Below are positions 1-9,149 of a stretch of DNA of 64,000 nt, piece by piece; the first letter of the stretch is position 1, and every line of letters starts with the position of its first letter. The notes beneath the pieces are model-generated. The model was not told the DNA's origin. It did not search any database and saw only the letters and a list, made by a program, of their open reading frames with translations. This stretch comes from Hyphomonas adhaerens MHS-3 (GTDB lineage: Bacteria; Pseudomonadota; Alphaproteobacteria; Caulobacterales; Hyphomonadaceae): positions 186,001 to 250,000 of the forward strand of contig NZ_ARYH01000001.1 in the NCBI RefSeq assembly GCF_000685235.1, read 5' to 3'. A program made the position numbers and the translations under genes.

Positions 1-1892
1 TGTCGCTCACGACACTGGACAAAGCCGTCGCAACGCTGACCCATCGGGGACCGGAATCTTCGGAGACCTGGGTCTCCGAAAACCAGTCGATGTTCCTTGG
101 GCACACGCGCCTGTCGATCATCGGTCTGGACAATGGCGCCCAGCCGATCAGCAATTCGGACGGCAATGTCCACATTGTCGTCAATGGCGAGTTTTATGGC
201 TACCGCGAAATCCGGGACCGTCTTCTCGCTGAAGGCGCGGTCTTCAAGACCGAGACTGACAGCGAAATCGCGCTGCATCTTTACCTGCACTATGGGCTGC
301 AGGCGCTGAAGGAACTGCGCGGCGAGTTCTCGATCGTCATCGCAGACGAGCGGCAGAACTGCCTGATCGCCATCCGCGACCGGTTCGGCATCAAGCCCCT
401 GTTCTACACGGTTCATCAGGGGGCGGTGTATTTCGCATCAGAGATCAAGGCGCTGCTGGCCCTCGGCGTGCCGGCCCGCTGGGACCTTGAAACCGCCTTC
501 TATGACGGCTTCCTCTTCCGGGACCATGCCCGCACGCTGTTCAAGGACATCTGGTCGGTCCCGCAGGGGCAATATGCCATCGCCACGCCGGATAACATCC
601 GGCTCTATACCTATTGGGACTGGAACTTCCCGACCGAGTCCGCCCTTGCCCTTGATGAGCGCAGCGATGCGGAATGCATTGAAGAATTCCGGTCCATTCT
701 GAAGGAGTCTATCCAGGACCGTCTGGTCGCGGACGTTCCGGTCGCCTGCTATCTCAGCGGCGGGATCGATTCCTGCGCCGTGCTCGGCTTTGCGCAGCAA
801 GGCCTGTCGCGGCCGATCGAATGCTACACGCTCGCCTTTGACGACGAACTCTACAATGAGGCCCCTATCGCGGAGAAACAGGCCGCCTTTGCGGGCGCGA
901 ACTACAATCCCATCATCGTTGGACGAAAGGACCTCGCCTCGGCTTATTCCGATGCGGTGTGGCACGCCGAAACACCATTCGTGAATGCCAATGGCGTAGC
1001 GAAATTCCTGCTTAGCCGCGCCGTGAACCAGCGCGGCATCAAGGTCGTTCTGACCGGTGAAGGCGCAGACGAGATGCTGGGCGGATACCTGCCCTTCAAG
1101 CGCGATGCGATCCTTCACCATGGCAATGGCCGCAGTGAGGCAGACTCCCAGGCCATGATCGAGCAGATCTTCGAGTCGAACCCTGCCGCCCGCGCCATCT
1201 TCATGCGGGATGGCGCCGATGATCCGGCGATCAAGGAAGTCGCCGCCCGTCTTGGCTGGGTCCCGTCCTTCATGGAAACCTATGGCCAGCTCGGCCGCAT
1301 CTCATCCTCGCTCTATCGCGACGAGATGATGGCGGGGATCCACCCCACCGCCAACCCGTTCACCTATGTGATGGACCGGTTGCCGGTGAGCCAGGCGCTG
1401 GATGGCCGCCCGCGCCTCAATCAGGCGCTGTATCTGAATTCCAAAACGCATATGGCGAACTTCATCCTCACCTTCCTGGGCGACCGGATGGAAATGGCCC
1501 ATTCGGTAGAAGGCCGGGTGCCGATGCTGGATCACCGCCTCGCTGAATGTGCCGCGCGCCTTCCCATCGACATGAAAGTCCGGGGCATAACCGAAAAACA
1601 TGTGCTGCGGGAAGCTGCCAAAGACGTGCTCATCGACGAGGTCTACACCCGCGAGAAACACCCCTTCCTCGCCCCGCCGGTCACCAACGCTGAAGACCCG
1701 ATGATGCAGATGTACGAAGACGTGTTCGCTTCAAAGGCGCTGGAAGAGCAGCCGGTGATCGCCCCTGACCGGGCCCGTAATGCGCTCAACATGGTGAAGA
1801 TGCTGGAGGGCGAACAGAAGATCGCCTTTGAAGGGCTCATCCACAAGGTCGCCAGCATCACGCTGATGCACGAACGTTTCGGCATGACGTAA
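1..1892 (+). CDS. asnB: Asparagine synthase (glutamine-hydrolysing), 5' end cut by window
   Basis: Makes asparagine from aspartate, ATP and glutamine-derived ammonia in the cytoplasm. The frame is open from base 3, upstream of the first ATG at 90, and reads THRGPESSETW there, the RGP(D/E) loop of a class II glutamine amidotransferase. The catalytic N-terminal Cys therefore lies just outside the window. Downstream are NGEFYG, the RDRFGIKPLFY block and the ATP-pyrophosphatase motif YLSGGIDS near base 755, then GEGADEMLGGY. The visible part is about 630 residues, near the full family length. Eight bases separate it from the next gene. The family also includes enzymes that amidate other substrates, so asparagine as product is probable rather than certain. 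Confidence 0.9.
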   Translation, partial: SLTTLDKAVATLTHRGPESSETWVSENQSMFLGHTRLSIIGLDNGAQPISNSDGNVHIVVNGEFYGYREIRDRLLAEGAVFKTETDSEIALHLYLHYGLQALKELRGEFSIVIADERQNCLIAIRDRFGIKPLFYTVHQGAVYFASEIKALLALGVPARWDLETAFYDGFLFRDHARTLFKDIWSVPQGQYAIATPDNIRLYTYWDWNFPTESALALDERSDAECIEEFRSILKESIQDRLVADVPVACYLSGGIDSCAVLGFAQQGLSRPIECYTLAFDDELYNEAPIAEKQAAFAGANYNPIIVGRKDLASAYSDAVWHAETPFVNANGVAKFLLSRAVNQRGIKVVLTGEGADEMLGGYLPFKRDAILHHGNGRSEADSQAMIEQIFESNPAARAIFMRDGADDPAIKEVAARLGWVPSFMETYGQLGRISSSLYRDEMMAGIHPTANPFTYVMDRLPVSQALDGRPRLNQALYLNSKTHMANFILTFLGDRMEMAHSVEGRVPMLDHRLAECAARLPIDMKVRGITEKHVLREAAKDVLIDEVYTREKHPFLAPPVTNAEDPMMQMYEDVFASKALEEQPVIAPDRARNALNMVKMLEGEQKIAFEGLIHKVASITLMHERFGMT

Positions 1893-1900
1893 ACAAAGTC

Positions 1901-3298
1901 TTGCCGGCGGAGCGCAAGTTTCATCCCCCGCCCAAGGCCAGCAGAAACCAAGATCGGTTACCCCTGTTCCTGAAGTCCGGGAATGCCCCGGCAGGATTGA
2001 GTCTGGGGTCCATCGTGTTTGTTGCGCACCTGCCGCTTTCGGCGATCATTTCTGTCACAGCCGCACTGCTTGCGCTGGCTGCATGGCGTTATCGCAGCAC
2101 GCTTCTGCGTATCCGGCTCGCTCCGACGCTCTTCTCCGGCGCGCGCCAGGACTGGACCTTCAGCCACATCGCCGAAATTTTCCCAACGGTCGAAATCCCG
2201 GCTGCGGCGCACCGCACCCCCTTCCCGGAGGCAGCCTTTCAGGACCTGCCGGAGACATTCGAATTTGATGGGCAGTCCTTCGATACGGACACATTCCTCG
2301 AAGATACAGACACCGCCGCCATGCTTGTCCTGAAAGACGGCGAAATTATCCATGAAACCTATGCTGGCGCAGGTGGGCGCACGCAGGACTGGCTGTCCTG
2401 GTCGGTCGCCAAGAGCTTCGTTTCGGCTCTGGTGGGGATCGCTATCGAAGAAGGTCACATCCACTCGATCTACGATCCGGTCACGGACCATGTGCCTGCG
2501 CTGAAAGGCTCGGCCTATGATGGCGTCACCATCAAACAGGTGCTGCAGATGTGTTCCGGCGCGTCCTGGAACGAGGACTACAGCGACTGGAAATCCGACA
2601 TCAACCGTTTCGCCCGCACCTTTGCGCTCGGCGGATCGCTGACCGATTTCGCCCGTTCGCTGGCCCCGGCCCGCAAGCCCGGCATGTACCGGCTCTACAA
2701 TTCGATCGACACCCAGGTGCTCGGCATGCTGGTCGCCGCCTCCACGGGCAAGTCGCTGGCCGCCTACATGCAGGAAAAGCTGTGGGAACCGCTCGGCGCG
2801 GAAAGCCCGGCGCGCTGGATCGTTGACAAGGACGGCGTGGAAATGGCCTTCGGCGGCCTCACGGCAACGGCACGCGACTATGCCAAGCTGGGCGAGCTTT
2901 ACCGCAATCGCGGCAACTGGCATGGGCGCCAAATCGTTCCGGAAGCCTGGGTCGACAAATCCCTCTCCCCCGACATGCCGCACCTGATGCCTGGCGGTTT
3001 TACCCTGCCAGACGCGCCATCAGGCTATGGCCAGTCACTCGGCTACGGCTTCCAGTGGTGGGTGCTGAGCACTGCGCCGCGCGAGTTCTGCGCCATGGGC
3101 GTCTATAACGAGTTCATCTATGTCGACCCCGGCCGGGGCATCACCATCGTGAAGCTCTCCTCCAACCGCGACTATGGCGTGAAGCCGGATGAGGAACACG
3201 CCAAGGAACTGAAAACGATTGAGTTCCTGCGGGCCGTGGCGCGCGATGCCGTGAACGTTGTTCAGGTAACGGAGAAGCGGACGGGAACGGCGGGGTAA
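1901..3298 (+). CDS. Serine hydrolase, beta-lactamase (class C-like) family
   Basis: Predicted serine hydrolase of the beta-lactamase/6-aminohexanoate-dimer hydrolase group. The SxxK nucleophile motif is SVAK (in SWSVAKSF, about residue 168) and the YxN motif is YNS (in YRLYNS, about residue 266). The end of the protein keeps the family pattern GYGFQWWV...FCAMGVYNEFIYVDP. A hydrophobic stretch near residues 37-60 looks like an N-terminal membrane anchor, which puts the catalytic domain in the periplasm. The start is uncertain: the open frame begins at a TTG (1901), and a GTG at 2015 just before the anchor is an alternative. The substrate cannot be told from sequence. It probably shares a transcript with the asparagine synthase. 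Confidence 0.8.
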   Translation: MPAERKFHPPPKASRNQDRLPLFLKSGNAPAGLSLGSIVFVAHLPLSAIISVTAALLALAAWRYRSTLLRIRLAPTLFSGARQDWTFSHIAEIFPTVEIPAAAHRTPFPEAAFQDLPETFEFDGQSFDTDTFLEDTDTAAMLVLKDGEIIHETYAGAGGRTQDWLSWSVAKSFVSALVGIAIEEGHIHSIYDPVTDHVPALKGSAYDGVTIKQVLQMCSGASWNEDYSDWKSDINRFARTFALGGSLTDFARSLAPARKPGMYRLYNSIDTQVLGMLVAASTGKSLAAYMQEKLWEPLGAESPARWIVDKDGVEMAFGGLTATARDYAKLGELYRNRGNWHGRQIVPEAWVDKSLSPDMPHLMPGGFTLPDAPSGYGQSLGYGFQWWVLSTAPREFCAMGVYNEFIYVDPGRGITIVKLSSNRDYGVKPDEEHAKELKTIEFLRAVARDAVNVVQVTEKRTGTAG

Positions 3299-3515
3299 GC
3301 CCTTGCCCGGGGGGTGTATAGTGCGCTTGCTTACACTTCGCGCAAACGTCGTTTAGACCCGGCGTCGGGCATATGTCATCAAGTGATCAGTTGGCATGAG
3401 ATTCCGAACATATGATGCGGAATGGTCGTGCGGCGGAGAATCGTCGTTTTCAGAAGTGAAACGCCAGGAATGGGCGACCTACGCTCTGGAAATTAAACGA
3501 CCGCCTCAAGAAGAT

Positions 3516-3545
3516 GCCCTCCATTCCTGAAACAGGAAGGAGGGC
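3516..3545 (-). terminator. Stem-loop downstream of TonB receptor gene
   Basis: GCCCTCC-A-TTCCTG / CAGGAA-GGAGGGC form a 13-bp stem with one bulged A and an AAA loop, 30 bases past the receptor stop codon. There is no strong T-run, so it may be a terminator or only an mRNA 3' stabiliser. The rest of the 276-base gap (3299-3574) shows nothing else I can name. Confidence 0.45.
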
Positions 3546-3574
3546 AAGTTCGAGGAAAATGCGTCTACTATGGA

Positions 3575-6556
3575 TCAGAAATTCACTTTGGCGCTGACGC
3601 GATACACACGCCCGAGTGGATTGCCGATATAAGGATCGTAGCTCAGCGGCAAACGAGCAGACGACGGCTCCTGATCCAGGACATTTTCAATACCAAGACG
3701 CATGACAACCTTCTTGTCTTCCAAGTCCATGGCATATGAAAACGCCAGGTCATGCTGCAGATAGGGGTCGACTTTCCGACCAAAATTCGTCGGCCCAAAC
3801 TCAGGTGTTGAGGTACAGGCTGCCGTCTCCGGACACTGATTATCCTTCACCCCACTGACATAGCGAAGATAGTAGTTTGCCGTGAGGTTCCCATGTTCAG
3901 CACGGGCAAATGCGTTGCCCCGCCATTTTGGAACCGTCCCGGGTGAGCGATCATAGTTCGCAAAACCGACCGCATCATAGCCGGTACTGAATGTGAGGCC
4001 CTCGTAGACAAAATCATCTACTGAGTATTCGTCTGTATAAGTTGCCCCCAGCCCGAAGCTGAGACGGGTCTCACCCAAATCGCGGTGATAATCCGCCGCA
4101 AGGTCGAACCCGGATGTCTTGACATCAGGACCGTTCACCACGCGCGTGTTCACGCGAGAAATGTCAGACGCAATCGTCGTGTCCTGAACACAGCCGCCAT
4201 CAAACACGATGAATTGGGTAAAGGGGCTGGAGCAATCCACGGCCGCCGTGCCATCCGTCGGCGCATCTGCAGCGATAACCGCATTGGCGATTGCCTGGAA
4301 CGGCAAGTCAACGAACTGCCCTTCGAAGTCATATGACCAATAGTCGGCGCTGAAACTGAAATTGTCGGTCTTGAAGAGAATGCCGAGATTTGTTGTCAGC
4401 GCCTCCTCAGGATCGATATTCGGATTCCCCTGATACTGTGTCGCTTTATAGGCGCCACCAGCGGCATTGAACGCCGCCACACCCGTTGAGCCGCTTTCAG
4501 TGAGGTCACCTGCCAGCGGTCCGCGGAATGTTGTGCCAACAGATCCGCGCAAAGCAAGGATGTCCGTAATCTGCCACCTGGCGGAAAGTTTCGGATTGAA
4601 GGTCGAGCCGACATTGCCGCCATAGTCTTCATAACGGGCGGCCAGCGTCACTTCTACATCCGGCCCGAAATCCATGGCCGTTTCGCCAAACAGTGCGTAG
4701 ACATCCTGGCTGAGATTTTCCCGCGGGTACTGGCCCAGAAAAATAAATGGGCCCGTCGGGAAGTTTGTGTCGTTCGGGTCATCCAGGCAAGTGAAGTCCC
4801 CTTCCACTGCACAGGGCACAGCGTCCGGGTCGGTATACTTGTTCAACGGTGTGTTCGTGTAGTCGCTGTCCCGGTACTGCGCCCCAAAGGCGTAGCTGAG
4901 ACCGTCTCCTCCAAAGAGGCTGAACGACGTTTCCCCGGAGAAAACAAGATCAACAATGAGCTGCTCTTCTTCCCCGCGCGCACCACTGTAGGAAGAGAAC
5001 CAATTGATGACGTCTGGATCGTTTTCCAGTCCAGGCACATAGGCAGGATTCGAGAGACCCAACGCCGGATTGCCAGGGGAAGCGTTGATGAACGGGTTGA
5101 AGTACAGACAACCATTGGCACCAGGCGTGGTGCCATCGCAATCAGACCCGCCAAGCCCGAGCAGTGCAGCCTGCAGACGTCCGCCAATTACATCGGGTGC
5201 CCCTGCTTCACGCGTACTTTTCAGCCATGTCGTGTAGAGCTCACCGCGGAACTTATCACTAAATTCCTTCTCCAGACCGGCAGACAGGCGAATGCCTTCA
5301 TTCCTCGAAAAGCCACGGCTGGCCCCATGAGGATCGAGCGGATTACCGCCCAGGGCAAATGGACGGCCAAGCAGGATCGATGCACCACTCGAGAGAAGCT
5401 GAGGGTAGCTACCGGCTGCAAAAGTCTGATCAAGAAACGTTTCGAATCCCGGGTTAGAGCGCGGGACATAGAATGCGCTCGTACTGCCCGGGCCGTTGGG
5501 CCCCTGTACGGGCGGATAACTCGGTGAATAAGCGAGACTATTCAGCTCCGTAGATGCAAAGAGCGCTTCAGCATGCAACGTCAGGTCAGCAGCAAGATCG
5601 ACATCCGTTTGCGCATAGACCTGATAACGGTCTTCATCCTCGACCAGATTATCGAATGGAACGTACGGATACCGGCATGCCGGAAATCCGGATACGGCAC
5701 TGGTGGGGAAGTAGCCGTCTACACCGCCCAGTTCTTCACAGGCATTCAGCAAAGACCCATCGACTCCGATCCCCAATGGCGATCCACCGCTCGTCAACGG
5801 GATGTAAATGGCCGGGTTTGAAAGCGCCGACCAGCCGGACGGGTTAGCGCCATAAGCCGGCATTGTATAATCGCGCTCAACCGTCGGCAGTTCTGAGCGA
5901 TGCTGATATCCCACTCCGAACAGGAAGTTGGCCTTGTCCAGGTTTTTCCCGGCCAGGAATGACACCTGATAATCACCATCTGAACCGTCCACGAATGAAT
6001 AGTCCGCGGATGCTTCAAAACCGTCGAAAGACTTTCGTGTCACGAAGTTTGCTACACCAGCTATCGCGTCGGAGCCATATGTCGAGGCAGCCCCGTCCTT
6101 GAGGATCTCGATTCTCTCAAGCGCGAACATGGGGATAAGTTGTGTATCAGCTGCACCGTCCCCAGGCGTCGGCATTGTGCGCCGGCCGTTCACCAGAACG
6201 AGTGTACGCTCGCGGCCAAGGTTACGCAGATTGATGGATCCCACACCTTGATCCGCTCCAGCCTTGAATTGGTTTGAATCGCCCAAGACCGTCCCGACCG
6301 ATGGCAATGTCTTGATAAATTCAAGCGGGGAATCAATGCCCGCGACTTCGAGGTCTTCGGTAGAAAACACATCGACCGGCAGAAGGCCGTCTTCTGCCGT
6401 GCCGCGAATATACGACCCTGTAATGACGATAGTGTTCTCACGGCGCTCGGCTGCGCCATCTTCGTTTTCGTCCGCAAAAGCGGCCCCATGCGCAAAGCCG
6501 AAGGCGAGGATTGCTCCCGCTGTCGTACCCAGCAATTGTTGACGAGATGTCCTCAA
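3575..6556 (-). CDS. TonB-dependent outer-membrane receptor
   Basis: Outer-membrane gated channel for active uptake of an unknown ligand. The start is TTG at 6556 because AGGGAGGA lies 6 bases upstream. An ATG 33 bases further out has no such site and would spoil the signal peptide. This gives 993 residues. The order is signal peptide ending GAAFA, TonB-box-like NTIVITGSYI, plug domain (LPSVG...GSINLRNLGRERTLVLVNGRR...IEILKDGAASTYGSDAIAGV), then a long beta-barrel ending in the aromatic VYRVSAKVNF. It is transcribed alone from the 6557-6818 gap, which holds a palindrome shared with two other promoters of this cluster. Those neighbours suggest it imports the substrate of the esterase/redox cluster (inference). 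Confidence 0.93.
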   Translation of the reverse strand: MRTSRQQLLGTTAGAILAFGFAHGAAFADENEDGAAERRENTIVITGSYIRGTAEDGLLPVDVFSTEDLEVAGIDSPLEFIKTLPSVGTVLGDSNQFKAGADQGVGSINLRNLGRERTLVLVNGRRTMPTPGDGAADTQLIPMFALERIEILKDGAASTYGSDAIAGVANFVTRKSFDGFEASADYSFVDGSDGDYQVSFLAGKNLDKANFLFGVGYQHRSELPTVERDYTMPAYGANPSGWSALSNPAIYIPLTSGGSPLGIGVDGSLLNACEELGGVDGYFPTSAVSGFPACRYPYVPFDNLVEDEDRYQVYAQTDVDLAADLTLHAEALFASTELNSLAYSPSYPPVQGPNGPGSTSAFYVPRSNPGFETFLDQTFAAGSYPQLLSSGASILLGRPFALGGNPLDPHGASRGFSRNEGIRLSAGLEKEFSDKFRGELYTTWLKSTREAGAPDVIGGRLQAALLGLGGSDCDGTTPGANGCLYFNPFINASPGNPALGLSNPAYVPGLENDPDVINWFSSYSGARGEEEQLIVDLVFSGETSFSLFGGDGLSYAFGAQYRDSDYTNTPLNKYTDPDAVPCAVEGDFTCLDDPNDTNFPTGPFIFLGQYPRENLSQDVYALFGETAMDFGPDVEVTLAARYEDYGGNVGSTFNPKLSARWQITDILALRGSVGTTFRGPLAGDLTESGSTGVAAFNAAGGAYKATQYQGNPNIDPEEALTTNLGILFKTDNFSFSADYWSYDFEGQFVDLPFQAIANAVIAADAPTDGTAAVDCSSPFTQFIVFDGGCVQDTTIASDISRVNTRVVNGPDVKTSGFDLAADYHRDLGETRLSFGLGATYTDEYSVDDFVYEGLTFSTGYDAVGFANYDRSPGTVPKWRGNAFARAEHGNLTANYYLRYVSGVKDNQCPETAACTSTPEFGPTNFGRKVDPYLQHDLAFSYAMDLEDKKVVMRLGIENVLDQEPSSARLPLSYDPYIGNPLGRVYRVSAKVNF

Positions 6557-6595
6557 GTCTTCCTCCCTGACGTATCCTGCACGGATCATTCTTCT

Positions 6596-6613
6596 TTAGT
6601 GATGATCTCACTA
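6596..6613. promoter_or_regulatory. Operator-like palindrome, site 1 (receptor promoter)
   Basis: A perfect inverted repeat, TAGTGA-N5-TCACTA (6597-6613), lies 41 bases upstream of the receptor start. Its right half, ATCTCACTA, recurs at 12610-12618 and inverted at 14337-14343. Probably the binding site of one of the two TetR proteins in the cluster (inference). Confidence 0.55.
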
Positions 6614-6818
6614 TTTTTGTTCTTCATATTTCCGTGAAAAGCAACAGATATCTCTATTTTACTTCTTATATGCTGATTTTTGTCGAGTTTCTGTTGCTGA
6701 GCGAATGTTTCATTCTCTCCATTTAGAGTTCTTTTCTTCAAAAGTCACAATGTTTCTCCTGACAGGGCAAGAGGCGCCTTGACCTGTGCCGACGGTTCAA
6801 GACCTTGCGCGCTCTCGG

Positions 6819-7298
6819 TCAGCCTTCATTTCGCTGAATGAATTCGAGGGTGTTTGCGTCCGGGTCTTGCACGATCCCGATGACAAGACCGCCAGTTCCA
6901 GGAACGGGTTTTGCGTCGCGGACCAACGCGGCCCCATTTTCCACCGCCCTTGAAACGGCAGTTTCAGCAGCACTTGCATTAAACACAATCCGAGCCTGGG
7001 ACATCGGTGTTTCTGGCGTATGGGATTCCACAAGCACCAGCTTTGCCCCCTCTCCACCCGGGAATGCAAAAATGGTCTCGCTATAGGCTTCCACATCCAT
7101 GTGCCGGACTTGAACGACCCCCAACACCGACTGATAGAATTCTTCCGCTTTCTTCAGGTCCGATACCCGGATCACCACCGCGCCAACACCTTCAACTCCC
7201 GAAGGTGCGCCATCAGGGCTTCCAATTTCCTGCGCTGAGGCCGCCCCCATTAGCCCGGCCCCCATAAGCGCGCCTGCGATCCATGACCGATACTTCAT
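6819..7298 (-). CDS. Exported VOC (glyoxalase/dioxygenase fold) protein
   Basis: A 159-residue protein with a signal peptide (MKYRSWIAGALMGAGLMG, cleavage near ASA-QE), then one vicinal-oxygen-chelate domain starting GVGAVVIRVSDLKKAEEFYQ and ending VQDPDANTLEFIQ. VOC domains bind a divalent metal and act on C-C or epoxide bonds or bind ligands. An exported one is unusual, since most are cytoplasmic. It is the last gene of the leftward operon. Its ATG overlaps the stop of the cytochrome gene as ATGA, with AGGGAGGA in front. The reaction is unknown. Confidence 0.85.
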   Translation of the reverse strand: MKYRSWIAGALMGAGLMGAASAQEIGSPDGAPSGVEGVGAVVIRVSDLKKAEEFYQSVLGVVQVRHMDVEAYSETIFAFPGGEGAKLVLVESHTPETPMSQARIVFNASAAETAVSRAVENGAALVRDAKPVPGTGGLVIGIVQDPDANTLEFIQRNEG

Positions 7299-7798
7299 CT
7301 ATCTTCCTCCCTGAACTGATCGTGACACGCCTTGCAGGTTTTGCCGGCGCTCTGAAACCGAATGGGTATTGTCGCCGGGTCCTCTGCATCGTTCGTCAGA
7401 TCAGAAACGGCCGCCTTGAAGTTCGCCATCGCTTGCGCAAACTCCGCATCGTCTGACCAGATTTCCGATTTTGCATCCGTCTTCACGCCCAGCTCAGGCC
7501 CGCTTCCTTCCGGAAACCAGTTCTCCATGTCGCGTGCGTACTGGTTGAGACTTTTGATCGAAAACACTACAGTCGTGCTTGAAGGCCGCCCCGCCTTCAA
7601 TTCATCCCCTATCGCTTTGAATGCCGCTCCAAGATCCTTGAAGTTTGCGCGACGCATTTTCACGATATCCGCCAGCGCCTGCTCCTCGGGAGACAGAGAT
7701 TTCGTCGCCGGTTCAGGCTCGCCTGTTCCGCAGGCCACCAATACAGCGACCAGCATACCTGCCGGAAGAGTCCGGCATATACTGCCCAATACAGTCAT
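7295..7798 (-). CDS. Cytochrome c'-like lipoprotein
   Basis: A 167-residue lipoprotein. The start is ATG at 7798, preceded by GAGGAGAG, and the lipobox is VAVLVAC followed by GTGEPEP. The C-terminus carries one haem-binding CKACH motif followed by HDQFR, and the upstream part is helical with a region like cytochrome c' (ADIVKMRRANFKDLGAAFKAI, many Phe/Trp positions). This suggests a four-helix c'-type cytochrome tethered to a membrane, passing electrons or binding small gases. It sits between the DUF1552 gene and the VOC gene in one operon and probably serves as electron carrier for the DUF1592 protein (inference). Confidence 0.8.
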   Translation of the reverse strand: MTVLGSICRTLPAGMLVAVLVACGTGEPEPATKSLSPEEQALADIVKMRRANFKDLGAAFKAIGDELKAGRPSSTTVVFSIKSLNQYARDMENWFPEGSGPELGVKTDAKSEIWSDDAEFAQAMANFKAAVSDLTNDAEDPATIPIRFQSAGKTCKACHDQFREEDR

Positions 7799-7808
7799 TC
7801 CGCTCTCC

Positions 7809-9149
7809 TCAAGCCAGCAGTTTGGATACGGGTGCATCAGTCCGCATCGCCCCTGCCCCCCATTCACTAATTGGAAGTCCGACCAGTTGCTGGAGCGTCA
7901 GCCCCACCCGCGTGATCGGGTCGCCATTTGCAGTCACCAGCTGGCGCGTTCTGAGCCGTCCCCCAGCTGCCCCAGCCGTCATCATCGGAATACCCTGCAC
8001 AGCGTGAATCTTGGCCCAGGACGTATCCGAATGCGCAAACACGAGACAATTATCCAGAAGACTGCCGTCTCCCTCAGGCGTATTGGCAAGGATTTCAACA
8101 AACTTCGCCCAGCCCTTCATGTTTTCCACAACGAACTTGCTGGTTTCGACCTGATAACCAAGTTCGGAGTCAGTGAACTCCTCGTGTGTATACAGATGAT
8201 GACTGCTGGCTTCGCCAGACCGGTGAAGACTCGAAGCGGAATTCGAAAACAGCACATTGAAAGAACGCGTCTGATCACAGACCAGAGCCATCGCCAGAAG
8301 ACGCGCCATCAATTCGTGATTGCGATGCACGTTCGCGAGGTCATAATTCGCTTCCATGGGCTCCGGCCGCGCAGGCGCCTGGCACGCCTCCACCCGAGCG
8401 GGCTCTACAGTCTGTAACTCCAGCTGTTGCTCCACCTCCCGAACCGAGGTGAAGTACTGGTCCAGACGGTCCTGGTCTTCCTTGCCCAGCTGTTGCGCCA
8501 TCGACTTTCGCTGCTCGCCAACGACAGACAGCACGCTCAGGCGCCGTAAAGCCTTGGCGTCAGGCACAAATTCGCCACCGGCAGACGCGTTGAACTCCAC
8601 CCCGAACAAGCGATCATACAGGGCTTCCGGTGACACTTCCGGCGTGTTTCGCACCTGGGCTGACCGGTAGCTGTATGTATCCCTGACATTGCCAGTTGCC
8701 GAGAAATCCACGGTTTTAAACCGAACGCCCGCACCAATTCTGTCTGCAATCGCCGTCTCGAATGTCGGCCCTTCCATGACTCCGAACTTTGTTGGAGCTA
8801 TTCCCGAACGCAGGCTAAAGGTTCCGCTGACATGCACATGGTTCGGTTTGCCGTCGAGAATGGCATCGAACCCTGTGAGAAAGTTCAGATGCTGTTTCAC
8901 CTTTTCGAGGGGCGCCGATTCCGGTTTGAGCACAAATTCGTTGTTCACGATATCCGGCGTCCACCGGCCGGGCGTGATGCCACATCCCCAGAACCACGTC
9001 CCCATCCTGAGCGGGGCAGATGCCGCGCGGGCTTCTGGCGTTTCCGCCATGCATTCAAGCCATGGCAATCCGACGGCTACTGGCGTGCCCGCAATTACTC
9101 CGCGCAGTAAATGGCGACGGGACAATCTGTGTTTTCCCAGAGTAATCAT
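7809..9149 (-). CDS. Tat-exported DUF1552 protein
   Basis: 446 residues of the DUF1552 family, function not known. A twin-arginine signal is clear: LSRRHLLRGVIAGTPVAVGLPWLE. The mature part shows the family blocks MGTWFWGCGITPGRWTP and LNFLTGFD. The family nearly always sits beside DUF1592-type cytochromes, as here: its ATG overlaps their gene's stop (ATGA). Tat export suggests folding, perhaps with a cofactor, before secretion. It may be a structural or catalytic partner of the cytochrome (inference). Confidence 0.88.
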   Translation of the reverse strand: MITLGKHRLSRRHLLRGVIAGTPVAVGLPWLECMAETPEARAASAPLRMGTWFWGCGITPGRWTPDIVNNEFVLKPESAPLEKVKQHLNFLTGFDAILDGKPNHVHVSGTFSLRSGIAPTKFGVMEGPTFETAIADRIGAGVRFKTVDFSATGNVRDTYSYRSAQVRNTPEVSPEALYDRLFGVEFNASAGGEFVPDAKALRRLSVLSVVGEQRKSMAQQLGKEDQDRLDQYFTSVREVEQQLELQTVEPARVEACQAPARPEPMEANYDLANVHRNHELMARLLAMALVCDQTRSFNVLFSNSASSLHRSGEASSHHLYTHEEFTDSELGYQVETSKFVVENMKGWAKFVEILANTPEGDGSLLDNCLVFAHSDTSWAKIHAVQGIPMMTAGAAGGRLRTRQLVTANGDPITRVGLTLQQLVGLPISEWGAGAMRTDAPVSKLLA